Of a stretch of DNA of 64,000 nucleotides, positions 34,206-42,491 are shown piece after piece. The position numbers and the translations under genes are program-made. Source of the stretch: Pararhodobacter sp. (GTDB lineage: Bacteria; Pseudomonadota; Alphaproteobacteria; Rhodobacterales; Rhodobacteraceae); contig NZ_JAUCBZ010000015.1 in NCBI RefSeq assembly GCF_034676545.1, positions 2,697,001-2,761,000 on the forward strand, read 5' to 3'. The notes beneath the pieces are model-generated. The model saw only the letters and a program-made list of their open reading frames with translations, was not told the origin of the DNA and made no database searches. Each line of letters opens with the position of its first letter. Positions within the stretch are counted from its first letter, which is position 1.

Positions 34206-35729
34206 TTAGGCGCGCGTCATCAGATGCGGCAACAGCGCACCCGAGGCATGGGGCACCACGTTTACGCCACTGCTGTGCAAGATCGGCTGCACATATTGCA
34301 GGATCGGCAGCACATAGGCGTGCTCGGCGATATACCGGCTCACGTCCTTCCAGCCTTGAATGCGAACCGCTTCATCGGCCTCGCCCCACAATGGCGCGAT
34401 ACGCTCGATCAGGTCAGGGCTGTCCCAGACCGAATGCGGCGAGGGGCCGAACATGGCAAAGCCGGTCGAGGTGGTCGGGTCGCCCACCGAGTTGCCCCAG
34501 TTGTAGAACGCCGCCGGGGCCAGTTCATCCGCCGCGCGCAATTCATAATGGCGCGCGACCTCGTAAACCTCGATCTCGGCCTCGATGCCGACCCGACGCC
34601 ACATGCCGACGATGGCCTGAATCGTCTCGTAATCCTTGGGCTTGTAGCCGCGCGTGGTCTGGATGGTGAAGCGCACCGGATTGTCGGTCGAATAGCCCGA
34701 CGCCGCCAGCAATTCGCGGGCCAGATCCGGATCATAGGCGACCTCGATGGTCGGATCATAGGCCAGGTATTCCGGCGTCTCCAGCGTGTTCAACGCAACG
34801 CCATAGCCCGACAGCAGCCGGTCGATGATCAGTTGCTTGTCCACCGCATGAACGGCGGCCTTGCGCACGTTCTCGTCCAGCATCACGTCGATATCATTGA
34901 AAAAGATCATCGCGATGTCGGAAATCGGCGTCGCCACCCCGGCCAGACCGGCCCGGACCCTGAGGCGGTCATATTCCTCATAGGGCACTTCGAGCGTGAC
35001 GTGGCTGTTGCCCGATTCCACCTCGGCCACGCGGCTGGCGGCGTCGGTGACAAAGCGGATGGTGACGGTCTCGAACTCGGGCACGCCGTTCCAGTAGTTG
35101 GGGTTCGCCTTGAGGCGCACAAAGGCGTTGCGCTCGTAGCTGTCGACCATATAGGGGCCGGTGCCGATTGGCGCTTCCTCGAACCCGGCGGCGCCGACGC
35201 GCTCATAGTAATCCTTGGGCAACACATAGCCGGTCAGGAAATACATCCATTTGAAGATCGTCGGGTCGAATTGCGTCACATCGGCAATGACCCGGTTCCC
35301 CTCGACCCGGTGATTGGCCAGCGTACCCCAGACGAACTGGATCGGGCTGCCGGTTGCCGGATCGGCGACGCGGGCCAGCGACCAGCGCACATCCTCGGCG
35401 GTGAAATCCGAACCGTCATGCCATTTGACGCCTTCGCGCACGTCCATCCAGACCTGCGTGCGGTCCTCGTTCCAGCCCCAATCGGTCAGCAAGCCGGGCG
35501 CGGGCGTCAGGTCCGGCTGTTGCAGGATGAACTGGTCGAACACCGACTGATAGAGCCCCTGAATCGTCGGGTTCACGGCGGAGGGGCCGACGGTGGGGTC
35601 CCAGCTGGGAAGGTTGACGTTATAGGCGATGATCAGCTCGTCAATGGCCTGCGCAAACACCGGTTTGGCGACGGTCAGAGCGACCGAGGCGACGGACATT
35701 TGCAACATCGTTCTGCGTGAAAGTTTCAT
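34206..35729 (-). CDS. Periplasmic solute-binding protein, family 5 (DppA/OppA type)
   Basis: A 507-residue receptor for the importer of this operon. The N-terminus has a twin-arginine-like motif (SRRTMLQ) before a hydrophobic stretch ending in FAQA, so export may use the Tat route. Family markers include ADVRWSLARVADP, GTGPYMVDSYERN and ALNTLETPEY. Family 5 receptors take peptides, but also opines, nickel and other small molecules, and the co-encoded catabolic genes argue for a non-peptide ligand (inference). It lies 44 bases after the FAD oxidoreductase gene and before a stabilising hairpin. Confidence 0.92.
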   Translation of the reverse strand: MKLSRRTMLQMSVASVALTVAKPVFAQAIDELIIAYNVNLPSWDPTVGPSAVNPTIQGLYQSVFDQFILQQPDLTPAPGLLTDWGWNEDRTQVWMDVREGVKWHDGSDFTAEDVRWSLARVADPATGSPIQFVWGTLANHRVEGNRVIADVTQFDPTIFKWMYFLTGYVLPKDYYERVGAAGFEEAPIGTGPYMVDSYERNAFVRLKANPNYWNGVPEFETVTIRFVTDAASRVAEVESGNSHVTLEVPYEEYDRLRVRAGLAGVATPISDIAMIFFNDIDVMLDENVRKAAVHAVDKQLIIDRLLSGYGVALNTLETPEYLAYDPTIEVAYDPDLARELLAASGYSTDNPVRFTIQTTRGYKPKDYETIQAIVGMWRRVGIEAEIEVYEVARHYELRAADELAPAAFYNWGNSVGDPTTSTGFAMFGPSPHSVWDSPDLIERIAPLWGEADEAVRIQGWKDVSRYIAEHAYVLPILQYVQPILHSSGVNVVPHASGALLPHLMTRA

Positions 35730-35773
35730 GGATGTCTCCCGGTTGGTTGAGTGTTGTTCTTGTTATTGCCGAA

Positions 35774-37345
35774 CTATTTTCCGGCCAGTTTGCGCGCCAG
35801 ATGAAACCCGGCCCCCGCGCCGGTTCCTGCACCGGGCCAGACGGCTGCGCCGGTCAGGTGCAGGTTGCCAAGTGGCGTCGAGCCATCCGCATGGCCGCGC
35901 GCCGGTCGAAACAGAAAGTTCTGCGCCAGATGGTGACTGCCGCAGACCTGATCTCCGCCGACCAGATTGGGGTTCTGCGCCTCCATCTGCATCGGCGACA
36001 CCACGCTTCGCGCCAAGATTTTGGCCCGGATACCCGGTGCGTAGCGCTCAAGAATATCCAACGCGCGCTCGGCCATCGGCTCGGCGGCGTCGGCCCAGTC
36101 GGTCGCGGTGATCTGTCCGGCCGCATCGCCCTTGATCGTGCCGGGCACCATGCGCACCTGCAACCAGAGCACATGCTTGCCCTCAGGCGCGCGGGACGGG
36201 TCGAACACGGTTGGCTGGCCCACGACAATCGCCGGTTCATCGGGCAGCAAACCCGCCTTGGCCTGCGTATAGGTGCGCGCCATTTGGTCAAGCGAGGGCG
36301 CGAGATGCACATAGGCAAAGCCCTTGAGCGCCTCATCCGCCGCCCAATCCGGCAGGCTGTCCAGCGCCAGGTGGATCATCAGCGTGCCGGGCGCGTGGTC
36401 GAACCCCTGCATCCGCGCGTCAAAATCGGCGTTTCCCGTGCCGCCCGTCAGGCGCGCCAAATGACGGGGCGCGACATTGGCAATCACCGCCTTGCGCGCC
36501 GTGATTTCGCGACCATCGGCCAGTCGAATACCGCTGGCTTTGCCGCCATTGTGCAGGATCTGCGTGACCTCGGCATTGCATTCCAGATGCGCGCCGCGTG
36601 CCTCGAGATCGGCGGCCATCGCCGTGATGATGGTATCCGCGCCGCCCTTGCCAATCACCATGCCGAAGGCCTGCGCGGCCATCCCCTCAAGATAGGGAAA
36701 TACCGCGCCGCCAGCGATGTCGGGCGCGAAATCGAGGTGCAGGCCCCAAGCGCCAAGCGTGGCGTGAAGATGCGCCGAGCGGAAGGTTCTGGTCAGCCAG
36801 GCGCGTGGCGAGCTGAGCAGAAACTGCGCCAGATCCATCGACCCGGCGACCCCCTTTTTGCGCCAGATCCGGAACAGCGTGGCCGCCATTGCATGATTTC
36901 GCATGGGACTGCCAAGCAATCCAAAGATCGACTCGGCGTCTTCCGGGAAGGCTTTGACAAGCGCGGCCCAGGTGTCGGCGTCTTCTGAAGAAAAACTGCG
37001 AATACGGTCGGCGGTTGCCGCAGGATCGGTGCAAATTCCCAGCCATCGGCCATCTGGAAACGCGCTGGCAAAGGGTTTGGCGACGGGAACAAAGTCGAGA
37101 CCATGTTTGGTCAAACCGTCCCCATAGCCTTTAAAAAAGGCCGAACCAGCAAATAGAGACAGGTTCATGGCGGCCCAGTCATGGCGAAATCCCGGCAAGG
37201 TCAGCGCCGCGGTGCGCACCGCACCGCCGGGCTGCGGCGCTTGCTCGAACAGGCCGACCGACCAGCCTTTTGCCGCGAGGTGAACCGCGCAAGCAAGGCT
37301 GTTGTGCCCGGCACCAATGATCACTGCGTCAAATGCGTGTGGCAC
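35774..37345 (-). CDS. FAD/NAD(P)-dependent oxidoreductase, phytoene-desaturase/PYROXD2 type (copy 1)
   Basis: A 523-residue flavoprotein. The dinucleotide-binding fold is GAGHNSLACAVHLA near the N-terminus, followed by GGAVRTAALTLPGFRHD and a C-terminal FAD motif GNLHLTGAAVWPGAGTGAGAG. It is related to carotenoid desaturases, but no carotenoid genes lie nearby; PYROXD2-like proteins have no settled reaction. It is clearly paralogous to the product of the 38260-39822 gene (both share RAP-GK-VLWLQ and IKGDAAGQI). It leads the leftward importer operon. Confidence 0.87.
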   Translation of the reverse strand: MPHAFDAVIIGAGHNSLACAVHLAAKGWSVGLFEQAPQPGGAVRTAALTLPGFRHDWAAMNLSLFAGSAFFKGYGDGLTKHGLDFVPVAKPFASAFPDGRWLGICTDPAATADRIRSFSSEDADTWAALVKAFPEDAESIFGLLGSPMRNHAMAATLFRIWRKKGVAGSMDLAQFLLSSPRAWLTRTFRSAHLHATLGAWGLHLDFAPDIAGGAVFPYLEGMAAQAFGMVIGKGGADTIITAMAADLEARGAHLECNAEVTQILHNGGKASGIRLADGREITARKAVIANVAPRHLARLTGGTGNADFDARMQGFDHAPGTLMIHLALDSLPDWAADEALKGFAYVHLAPSLDQMARTYTQAKAGLLPDEPAIVVGQPTVFDPSRAPEGKHVLWLQVRMVPGTIKGDAAGQITATDWADAAEPMAERALDILERYAPGIRAKILARSVVSPMQMEAQNPNLVGGDQVCGSHHLAQNFLFRPARGHADGSTPLGNLHLTGAAVWPGAGTGAGAGFHLARKLAGK

Positions 37346-37463
37346 TTTTCGTTCCCCTACCCTCGCAAAATACTTGCATACACATTTATTTCAGTCCAGC
37401 ATAATTTTAGGCTTAAAATACATTGGCCGGATGACATCGGCCAAACACACGGGGAGACTTGCC
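37346..37463. promoter_or_regulatory. Divergent control region of the importer and catabolic operons
   Basis: This AT-rich 118-base gap must hold both promoters. Two inverted repeats stand out: TTTTA-N4-TAAAA at 37405-37418, and TTGGCCG-N8-CGGCCAA at 37423-37444. CATAAT (37400-37405) is a fair -10 for the rightward operon. The repeats are the right size for a MarR dimer, and a marR gene is the third gene of the rightward operon. The GGGGAG ribosome site of the cyclase gene is at 37451-37456. Confidence 0.6.
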
Positions 37464-38255
37464 ATGACGTCAACACAAACCCTTCAGTCACTCGGCGCGA
37501 TGCTGCTTTCAGGCGATATCGAGGTCATCGATTGCTCTGGCGTGCTGGGACCGGAAACGCCAATCCTGCAGCTTCCGGCCGATTTCGCGAAGCCGACACC
37601 CAAGGTCGAGATCCACAAGATCTCGGAATATGATCAGGATGGGCCGTTTTTCGCCTGGAACTGGCTGGTGCTGGGCGAGCATACCGGCACCCATTTCGAC
37701 GCCCCCCACCACTGGATCACCGGCAAGGATTATCCCGATGGCTACGTCGACACGCTGAACATCCAGCGCGTCGTTGCCCCGGTGAACGTGATCGACGTGT
37801 CCAAGGAATCAGCCGCAGACCCCGATTTCCTGCTGACCGCAGAGCATGTGCAGGCCTGGGAGGACAAGCACGGCGCGATCAACAAGGGCGAATGGGTGGT
37901 CATGCGCTCTGACTGGGACAGCCGCGTCAATGACGAGGCGCAATTCCTGAACGCCAATGAGACGGGGCCACATTCGCCCGGACCGACGCCGGAATGCGTG
38001 GAATATCTGTTGAGCAAGGGCATCGTCGGCTGGGGAACCCAGTGCATCGGCACGGATGCAGGGGCGGCGGGCGGCATGACACCGCCCTATCCAGCACACA
38101 ACCTTCTGCACCGCGACAACTGCTTTGGCCTCGCGTCACTGGCAAACCTCGACAAATTGCCCGCCAAGGGCGCGATCCTGATAGCGGCACCGTTGAAGAT
38201 CAAGAATGGCACCGGCTCGCCGATCCGGGCGCTGGCGCTCGTGCCGAAGCGCTGA
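37464..38255 (+). CDS. Cyclase-family (kynurenine formamidase-like) hydrolase
   Basis: A 263-residue metal-dependent hydrolase of the cyclase/KynB superfamily. The metal motif HTGTHFDAPHHW starts at His73; GWGTQCIGTDAG and HNLLHRDNC are further family elements. Members hydrolyse N-formylkynurenine, isatin or cyclic amides and esters. Beside an IorA/IorB pair, an indole or aryl substrate such as isatin or N-formylkynurenine is attractive (inference). The ATG has GGGGAG at seven bases. It is the first gene of the rightward operon. Confidence 0.85.
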   Translation: MTSTQTLQSLGAMLLSGDIEVIDCSGVLGPETPILQLPADFAKPTPKVEIHKISEYDQDGPFFAWNWLVLGEHTGTHFDAPHHWITGKDYPDGYVDTLNIQRVVAPVNVIDVSKESAADPDFLLTAEHVQAWEDKHGAINKGEWVVMRSDWDSRVNDEAQFLNANETGPHSPGPTPECVEYLLSKGIVGWGTQCIGTDAGAAGGMTPPYPAHNLLHRDNCFGLASLANLDKLPAKGAILIAAPLKIKNGTGSPIRALALVPKR

Positions 38256-38259
38256 CGCA

Positions 38260-39822
38260 ATGGCGGTCGATCACGTCATCATCGGATCAGGGATCAACGC
38301 GCTGGTCGCGGCGGCCATGCTGTCGCGCAAAGGCAAGCGCGTGTTGGTGCTCGAGCGCGCGCCGGTTCTGGGCGGCTGCCTGCGCACCGACGAAATCACC
38401 CTGCCCGGCTTTCAGCATGACGTGATGGCCGCCACCTTTGTCCTGTTCCTGACCTCTCCCGCCCATGCCGAACTGGGTGCCGATCTGGCGCAGCACGGGC
38501 TGGAGTTCTGCCATACCGCCCATCCGACGGCGGTTTTGCGTCCGGACGGCTCGGCGTTGGTGCTGACAACGGACCGGGCGGCAAATGTGGCCGCCTTCAA
38601 CGCGCTTGCCTCTGGTGACGGAGATCGCCACGCGGCGGATGTCGGCGGTATCGAGGCCGACGCGCCCTTCCTGTTCGGACTTTTGGGCGGCAAGCTGTGG
38701 TCCTGGCCGACGTTGAAAATGCTGATCGGGCAAGCGCGCAAACGCGGTGTTGCCGGGTTGGCCGGATGGTTCGGCGGCGCGCTGACGCCAGCGCGGGGCT
38801 GGCTGGAGACAACTTATCAAAGCCCGATGATTCAGGCGCTTTGGGCACCGTGGGTGCTGCATACGGGGCTGACACCCGAAAGCACCTATTCGGGGCAAAT
38901 GGGCAAGGTGATTGCCTTTGCGCTCGAGGCGGCGGGAGCACCGGTGGTCAAGGGGGGGGCTGGCGCGGCGGTGCAGGCCTTTCGCAGCCTCATCGAGGCA
39001 AATGGCGGCACGCTCCGCACCGATGCCGATGTCGCGCGCATTCTGGTCGAGAATGGCGCGGTCAGGGGCGTACGCCTGAGCAGCGGCGAGGAGATTTCCG
39101 CGCGTTCCGTGCTGGCCTCGGTGACACCGGGTCAGCTTTATGGCCGCCTGCTTGGCGACACGTCGCCAACGCAAGACAAGGCCGCAGCGCCGACCTTCCG
39201 CCACGGTCGCGGGAATTTCCAACTGCATTATGCGCTCAATTCGGTGCCGGAATGGTTAACGCCCGGCCTTCAGGACGTGGCCCTGATCCATCTGGCCGAC
39301 GGGATCGACTCGGTGTCGAAATCCGCGAATGAAGCCGAGCGCGGCATGTTCCCGGAAACCCCCACGATCTGCGTGGGCCAACCACACCGCATGGACCTGT
39401 CACGCGCGCCCAAGGGCAAGGCTGTTTTGTGGCTGCAAATCCCCGATGCGCCCCGTGTCATCAAGGGCGACGCCGCCGGACAGATCGCGGGCCGTGTCTG
39501 GGACGAGGCCACGCGCGAAGCCTTCGCCGACCGGATCGAGGGAATTTTGGCGCGCCATATCAAAGGTTTCGACAAGATCAAACTGGCCCGTACCGCCGTG
39601 TCCCCGGCGGATCTGGAAGCGATGAACATCAACCTTGTGGGCGGCGATCCGTATGGTGGGGCGTGTTCAATCGACCAGTTCTTCTTGTGGCGGCCCTTTG
39701 ATCATTCGGTCCGGGGCGTGTCCCCGGTGCGCGGCCTGCGCCATATCGGGGCCTCAACGCATCCCGGCCCCGGATTGGGTGGCGGATCGGGGTATCTGGC
39801 GGCAAAGGGGCTGGGGGCATGA
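38260..39822 (+). CDS. FAD/NAD(P)-dependent oxidoreductase, phytoene-desaturase/PYROXD2 type (copy 2)
   Basis: A 520-residue flavoprotein with GSGINALVAAAML as the dinucleotide motif, GGCLRTDEITLPGFQHD as the second FAD element, and RHIGASTHPGPGLGGGSGY at the C-terminus. It is a paralogue of the leftward copy: the cores align through DLSRAPKGKAVLWLQ, VIKGDAAGQI and NLVGGDPYGG. The two may form a heteromer or act on successive intermediates (inference). The gene starts four bases after the cyclase stop and overlaps marR as ATGA. Confidence 0.87.
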   Translation: MAVDHVIIGSGINALVAAAMLSRKGKRVLVLERAPVLGGCLRTDEITLPGFQHDVMAATFVLFLTSPAHAELGADLAQHGLEFCHTAHPTAVLRPDGSALVLTTDRAANVAAFNALASGDGDRHAADVGGIEADAPFLFGLLGGKLWSWPTLKMLIGQARKRGVAGLAGWFGGALTPARGWLETTYQSPMIQALWAPWVLHTGLTPESTYSGQMGKVIAFALEAAGAPVVKGGAGAAVQAFRSLIEANGGTLRTDADVARILVENGAVRGVRLSSGEEISARSVLASVTPGQLYGRLLGDTSPTQDKAAAPTFRHGRGNFQLHYALNSVPEWLTPGLQDVALIHLADGIDSVSKSANEAERGMFPETPTICVGQPHRMDLSRAPKGKAVLWLQIPDAPRVIKGDAAGQIAGRVWDEATREAFADRIEGILARHIKGFDKIKLARTAVSPADLEAMNINLVGGDPYGGACSIDQFFLWRPFDHSVRGVSPVRGLRHIGASTHPGPGLGGGSGYLAAKGLGA

Positions 39823-40313
39823 ACGATGTGAGGCCGATTTCCGAGGCGGTCACCAATGACCCGGAACCGCGTCTGGGCGAGATCGGGCTGAACAATTTTG
39901 CGCCCTATCTGATGAACCGCATCATGGGGCGCTATAACCTGTCGCTTCGCTCTGAAATGGCCGCGTTGGGCCTGAGCACGCCGAAAATGCGCGCGCTGGC
40001 GGTGCTGACCATGATTGACGGGCTGCAAATCAAGCAACTGGCCGTTTATGCCGTGGTCGAGCAATCCACCCTGAGCCGCGCGTTGGACGCTTTGACCACC
40101 GAGGGGCTGGTGCGCCGCGCGCCTGACCCGGATGACAGCCGCGCCACGCGCATTTATATCACCGACGCCGGCCGCGCCGCCTTCGAGCGCCTTTGGCCGC
40201 ATATGGCGAAGATCTACGCCAAAATGTTCAAGGGCATCGACGCGGCGGAAAAACGCGCCTTTGTCAGCACCTTGCAAACCATCCTTGCCAATATCCGCAA
40301 GCACGATTTCTGA
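39819..40313 (+). CDS. MarR-family transcriptional regulator
   Basis: A 164-residue winged-helix protein. The recognition helix region is VVEQSTLSRALDALTTEGLVRR and the wing is PDPDDSRATRIYITDAG. MarR proteins typically repress aromatic-compound genes and are released by the substrate. Located inside the operon, it probably acts at the divergent control region at 37346-37463 (inference). Confidence 0.9.
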   Translation: MNDVRPISEAVTNDPEPRLGEIGLNNFAPYLMNRIMGRYNLSLRSEMAALGLSTPKMRALAVLTMIDGLQIKQLAVYAVVEQSTLSRALDALTTEGLVRRAPDPDDSRATRIYITDAGRAAFERLWPHMAKIYAKMFKGIDAAEKRAFVSTLQTILANIRKHDF

Positions 40314-40328
40314 AGAACGGAGAACACC

Positions 40329-42491
40329 ATGGCCGAACGGTCCTTCAAGAAGGAAGTCGAGCACCTCAAGCTGGGGCATGGCGAGACCTTCACCGGCGAG
40401 GGGATTTTGGCCATCACAAAGGCGTTGCTGGAATGTGGCGTGGGCTATGTCGGCGGCTATCAGGGCGCACCGATCAGTCATCTGATGGATGTGCTGGCCG
40501 ATGCCGAGGAAATTCTGGGTGAGCTTGGCGTGCGCTTCGAGGCCAATGCTTCGGAAGCTGCCGCCGCCGCGATGCTAGCCGCCTCGGTGCATTATCCGAT
40601 CCGCGGGGCGGTAACCTTCAAGGGCTCGGTCGGCGTCAACGTCGCCTCGGATGCGCTGGCCAATCTGGCCTCCTCGGGCGTGACCGGTGGTGCGCTGGTG
40701 ATCGTCGGCGAGGATTACGGCGAGGGCTCGTCGATCATGCAGGAACGCAGCCACGCCTTTGCCATGAAATCGCAGTTCTGGCTGCTCGATCCGCGCCCGA
40801 ACCTGCCGTCGATTGTCAAAGCCGTCGAACAAGGGTTCGAGCTGTCCGAGGCCACCAACACCCCCGTCATGCTGATGGTGCGCATCCGGTCGTGCCATGT
40901 CACCGGCAGTTTCCAGACCCGCGACAACCAGCGCCCGGCGCTGACCGTGCGCGATGCCCTGTCGAACCCGCGTCGCGATGTGTCGCGCATCGTTCTGCCG
41001 CCGATGTCCTATATGCAAGAGCAGGACAAGGTGAAGAACCGCTGGCCCGCAGCACAAGCCTATATTCAGGCGCATGGGCTCAACGAGATCTTCGGGCCGG
41101 AACAGGCCCCGGTCGGCATTGTGTTGCAAGGCGGCATGTATAACGGCGTGATCCGCGCATTGCAGCGGCTGGGTCTGGCCGATTTGCAGGGCAACACCGA
41201 AATCCCGCTCTATGTGCTCAATGTCACCTATCCGCTGGTCGCCGATCAATTCGCCGCCTTCGCCGCCGGCAAGGACGCGGTTCTGGTCGTCGAAGAGGGC
41301 CAGCCCGAGTTCATCGAGCAGCAATTGGGCAGCCAGTTGTTCCGCGCCCAAAGCACGACCCGGCTTTATGGCAAAGGCGTGTTCCCGATGGCCGGTGAAT
41401 ACACCGGGCAGGTGATGCTGGACGCGGTCGAAGCGTTTCTGCGCGAGGCTGCGCCAAGCCTGTTACCGGCCCAGATCCGCGCGCCCAACGCCCCCGCCAC
41501 GGTGATCCCCGACCTGTCGAAAACCGTGCCGGTGCGCCCGCCCGGGTTCTGCACCGGCTGCCCCGAGCGGCCGATCTTTGCCGCCATGAAACTGGTGCAG
41601 GAGGATCTGGGCGAGCATCAGATCTCGGCCGATATTGGCTGCCATTTGTTCGGCTCGCTGCCGCCCTTCAACATCGGTGGGGCGACGATGGGCTACGGGC
41701 TTGGCCCGGCCTCGAACGGCGCGTTTGACGGCGGCGGCGAGAAACGCCCCATTGCCGTGATGGGCGACGGCGGGTTCTGGCACAACGGCTTGTCGTCCTC
41801 GATCGGCAATATGGTGTTCAACAAATCCGACGGCGTGGTGGTGATCGTCGATAACTACTATTCGGCGGCGACCGGCGGTCAGGATGTGCTGTCATCACGC
41901 GCCGACAACGCCACCAAATCCACCGGCAACCCGATTCAAAAGGCGCTCAGGGGCGTTGGCGTGGAGTGGGTGCACCAGATCGACCACACCTATGACGTGA
42001 AACGCATGCGCGACACGCTGACCGAGGCGCTGACCACCAAGACCAAAGGGCCAAAGGTGATCGTCGCGTCGTCGGAATGCATGTTGAACAAACAGCGCCG
42101 CGAAAAGCCGCTGATGGCGCAGGCGATCAAGGACGGGCGGCGCGTGGCCAAGCCGCGCTTTGGCGTCGACGAGGATATCTGCACCGGCGACCACGCCTGC
42201 ATCCGCCTGTCGGGCTGCCCGTCGCTCAGCCTCAAACGGCTGGATGACCCGCTGCGCGATGATCCGGTGGCCAGCATTGACCAGACCTGCGTCGGCTGCG
42301 GCAATTGCGGCGAAGTTGCCGATGCTGCGGTTCTCTGCCCGTCGTTCTGGAAGGCTGATGTGGTGCACAACCCCTCGGCGATGGAAACGCGGATGAACCG
42401 CTGGCGGCAAGGCATCATCACCTGGCTTCAGGCGCGGCGCACCCGCAAACGTCTGGATTTCGACAGCTATCAAGGGATTGCCGCAGAATGA
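40329..42491 (+). CDS. Indolepyruvate ferredoxin oxidoreductase alpha-type subunit, TPP and Fe-S
   Basis: A 720-residue 2-oxoacid oxidoreductase subunit. It has an N-terminal pyrimidine-binding domain (GYQGAPISHLMD, EANASEAAAAAML), a C-terminal TPP pyrophosphate domain (VMGDGGFWHNGLSSSIGN) and a ferredoxin-like tail carrying CTGDHACIRLSGC and CVGCGNCGEVADAAVLC. IorA/IorB decarboxylate aryl pyruvates to aryl-acetyl-CoA with ferredoxin as acceptor. The long form here is the one found in aerobic proteobacteria. It overlaps iorB as ATGA. Confidence 0.9.
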   Translation: MAERSFKKEVEHLKLGHGETFTGEGILAITKALLECGVGYVGGYQGAPISHLMDVLADAEEILGELGVRFEANASEAAAAAMLAASVHYPIRGAVTFKGSVGVNVASDALANLASSGVTGGALVIVGEDYGEGSSIMQERSHAFAMKSQFWLLDPRPNLPSIVKAVEQGFELSEATNTPVMLMVRIRSCHVTGSFQTRDNQRPALTVRDALSNPRRDVSRIVLPPMSYMQEQDKVKNRWPAAQAYIQAHGLNEIFGPEQAPVGIVLQGGMYNGVIRALQRLGLADLQGNTEIPLYVLNVTYPLVADQFAAFAAGKDAVLVVEEGQPEFIEQQLGSQLFRAQSTTRLYGKGVFPMAGEYTGQVMLDAVEAFLREAAPSLLPAQIRAPNAPATVIPDLSKTVPVRPPGFCTGCPERPIFAAMKLVQEDLGEHQISADIGCHLFGSLPPFNIGGATMGYGLGPASNGAFDGGGEKRPIAVMGDGGFWHNGLSSSIGNMVFNKSDGVVVIVDNYYSAATGGQDVLSSRADNATKSTGNPIQKALRGVGVEWVHQIDHTYDVKRMRDTLTEALTTKTKGPKVIVASSECMLNKQRREKPLMAQAIKDGRRVAKPRFGVDEDICTGDHACIRLSGCPSLSLKRLDDPLRDDPVASIDQTCVGCGNCGEVADAAVLCPSFWKADVVHNPSAMETRMNRWRQGIITWLQARRTRKRLDFDSYQGIAAE

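Noticed and set aside
35774..37345. Carotenoid biosynthesis locus based on phytoene-desaturase similarity
   Set aside because: No crtB, crtE or other carotenoid gene is near. The neighbours are an importer, a cyclase-type hydrolase and iorAB, so the similarity is to the wider FAD family.
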